A stretch of DNA of 6,497 nucleotides, taken from Candidatus Cloacimonadota bacterium (GTDB taxonomy: Bacteria > Cloacimonadota > Cloacimonadia > Cloacimonadales > TCS61). Location: assembly GCA_030592835.1 (NCBI GenBank), contig JAUVIJ010000117.1:1-6497 (forward strand), in the 5' to 3' direction. The notes beneath the pieces were generated by a model. It was not told the origin of the DNA. It saw only the letters and a program-made list of their open reading frames with translations, and did no database searches. Position numbers and translations under genes: made by a program. This document shows, piece after piece, positions 5,564 to 6,497 of the stretch; the first letter of the stretch is position 1, and each line of letters starts with the position of its first letter.

Positions 5564-5592
5564 TTGACAATATCACACTCAAATCCACTAAT
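5564..5592 (+). promoter_or_regulatory. Candidate sigma-70-type promoter for the acylphosphatase unit
   Basis: TTGACA at 5564-5569, then 17 bp, then ACTAAT at 5587-5592 (four of six matches to TATAAT). Predicted start is near 5599, only about 6 nt before the ATG at 5605, so the message would be nearly leaderless. This agrees with the absence of any Shine-Dalgarno there. Both strands of this spacer of about 110 bp thus carry a TTGACA box. Confidence 0.35.
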
Positions 5593-5604
5593 GATAAAAA
5601 ATTT

Positions 5605-5877
5605 ATGAAAACGTTGGAAATATTAATATCAGGCAGAGTACAGGGAGTTGGATACCGATTTTTCGCTGTCAGGGCTGCTAATGTACTTGAAATAAAAGGA
5701 ACGGCAAAAAACCTTTCGGATAATCGCGTAAAAGTTATAGCCAGTGGAACAGAAGAAGCTCTTAACAGGTTTCTGATTAAATTGAAGGAGGGTCCGAGTC
5801 TGGCTTATGTATCGGATTTAACAGTTAATGAACTGCCGGTTATTATAGGATATGAAGATTTCCGGATTGAATATTAA
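5605..5877 (+). CDS. acyP: Acylphosphatase
   Basis: A 90-residue enzyme hydrolysing the carboxyl-phosphate bond of small acyl phosphates in the cytoplasm. The phosphate loop GRVQGVGYR (10-18) holds the catalytic arginine R18, and N36 in GTAKNLSDNRVKV supplies the catalytic asparagine. The usual tryptophan in the GWVxN motif is threonine here (T33). GYEDFRIEY at the C-terminus matches the family, and length is exact for a stand-alone acylphosphatase rather than a HypF domain. No Shine-Dalgarno precedes the ATG; upstream is A/T-rich. The 3' end overlaps the next gene by 26 bp, indicating co-transcription. The physiological substrate is not known for most bacterial members, and the partner gene does not clarify it. 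Confidence 0.96.
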   Translation: MKTLEILISGRVQGVGYRFFAVRAANVLEIKGTAKNLSDNRVKVIASGTEEALNRFLIKLKEGPSLAYVSDLTVNELPVIIGYEDFRIEY

Positions 5878-6497
5878 ACCTTACTTGATCCTGATTCTGA
5901 TCACAGTTATTCTACCAGCTTGTATAATTACCAGTTACCCTGTTTATTATACACCCAGCAGATCGTTTCATATTGTCAGGGCAGGAGAGACCTTAACCGG
6001 GATCAGCAAACAATGCAATATATCATTAGATGAGCTGAGATTATATAACAATATGGTTTCGGATGTGATTTTCCCTGGACAGAAATTGTATCTAATGCCT
6101 AGACCAATACGCAAAACCGAATTTATTACTGTCAGAGAAATACCGGAAAAAGGTTACCATATTACCCGGAAAGGAGAAACGATACATCGACTTGCTAAAA
6201 TGTATGATCTCAACATAATCGATCTGGTAGAAATCAACGATTTAACCTCTCTGAAATTAGATCCAGGGACGAAAATTTATTTAAGAATAATAAAGAAAAC
6301 TGAAAAGTCTGATGTAACGACTACCTCAAAAAACGTTTCTAAAAAGATAGAAAAAGAGAAAGCGCAGTTTAAAGCGAAAGAATTACAGAATAGAGATGAT
6401 ATAATCTTGCCGATAAAAGGTAAGGTTACATCTGAATTCGGTTTGAGGGACGGAAAACCTCATAAAGGAATAGATATTGCCGCTGCTTTAGGCAGCC
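5852..6497 (+). CDS. LysM-M23 lipoprotein, NlpD/EnvC-like (3' end beyond window)
   Basis: At least 215 residues, open at the right edge. A signal peptide ends in the lipobox-like LPAC (C24, proline at -2 is less common), so the protein is probably lipid-anchored and extracytoplasmic. Two LysM domains follow, at about 39-83 (FHIVRAGETLTGI start) and 102-145 (YHITRKGETIHRL start), for binding peptidoglycan glycan. A charged lysine-rich linker (about 147-183) leads to an M23 domain beginning near 186: LPIKGKVTSEFGLRDG, then HKGID with H204 and D208. The remaining catalytic histidines lie outside the window, so an active hydrolase cannot be told from a degenerate activator such as E. coli NlpD. 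The ATG lies within the acylphosphatase gene in the +1 frame with AGGA one base before it; a TTG at 5867 is an alternative start that keeps the signal peptide. Confidence 0.9.
   Translation, partial: MKISGLNIKPYLILILITVILPACIITSYPVYYTPSRSFHIVRAGETLTGISKQCNISLDELRLYNNMVSDVIFPGQKLYLMPRPIRKTEFITVREIPEKGYHITRKGETIHRLAKMYDLNIIDLVEINDLTSLKLDPGTKIYLRIIKKTEKSDVTTTSKNVSKKIEKEKAQFKAKELQNRDDIILPIKGKVTSEFGLRDGKPHKGIDIAAALGS

Noticed and set aside
5591..5608. Five-codon open frame ending in ATGA over the acylphosphatase start
   Set aside because: No ribosome binding site and tiny size; A/T-rich sequence gives such frames by chance, so a leader peptide cannot be supported.

Overview
The window is gene-dense and AT-rich. 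Its genes form two transcription units arranged head to head around a short divergent spacer (about 5496-5604). It reads as bacterial chromosome core, not as a mobile island: no transposase, integrase, CRISPR array, tRNA or rRNA is visible. Three things suggest a Gram-negative bacterium, plausibly in the FCB superphylum (a Cloacimonadota-, Marinimicrobia- or Ignavibacteria-like lineage): a LysM-M23 lipoprotein resembling NlpD, a bactofilin, and the gene order rsmG-parA-parB next to atpI-atpB-atpE. The phylum is inferred from style and synteny only and is not proven.

Minus-strand unit, in order of transcription (right to left): rsmG (16S rRNA methyltransferase), parA and parB (chromosome segregation), a membrane-anchored M23 peptidase, a bactofilin, atpZ, an AtpI-like protein, atpB (F-type ATP synthase subunit a) and atpE (subunit c, running off the left edge). 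Most junctions overlap or lie within about 10 bp; the widest gap is 31 bp, before atpI. The whole series could be one transcript joining ribosome modification, origin segregation, cell-wall shaping and the membrane sector of the ATP synthase. The remaining atp genes would lie to the left of the window.

Plus-strand unit (left to right): a small acylphosphatase, overlapped by a lipoprotein with two LysM domains and the start of an M23 peptidase domain, cut by the right edge.

The most unusual item is atpE. It reads without interruption through 213 codons with no stop before the edge and encodes at least two complete c-subunit hairpins plus the first helix of a third. A typical F-type c subunit is one hairpin of about 80 residues. 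Hairpin 1 keeps the ion-carrying glutamate (E64), whereas hairpin 2 has glutamine at the aligned position (Q146). This would alter the number of ions moved per ATP. The second theme is the placing of a bactofilin and an M23 peptidase directly behind parAB, which fits known links between bactofilins, M23 hydrolases and ParABS. Everything else looks like well-conserved housekeeping function. I see no wholly unknown system.
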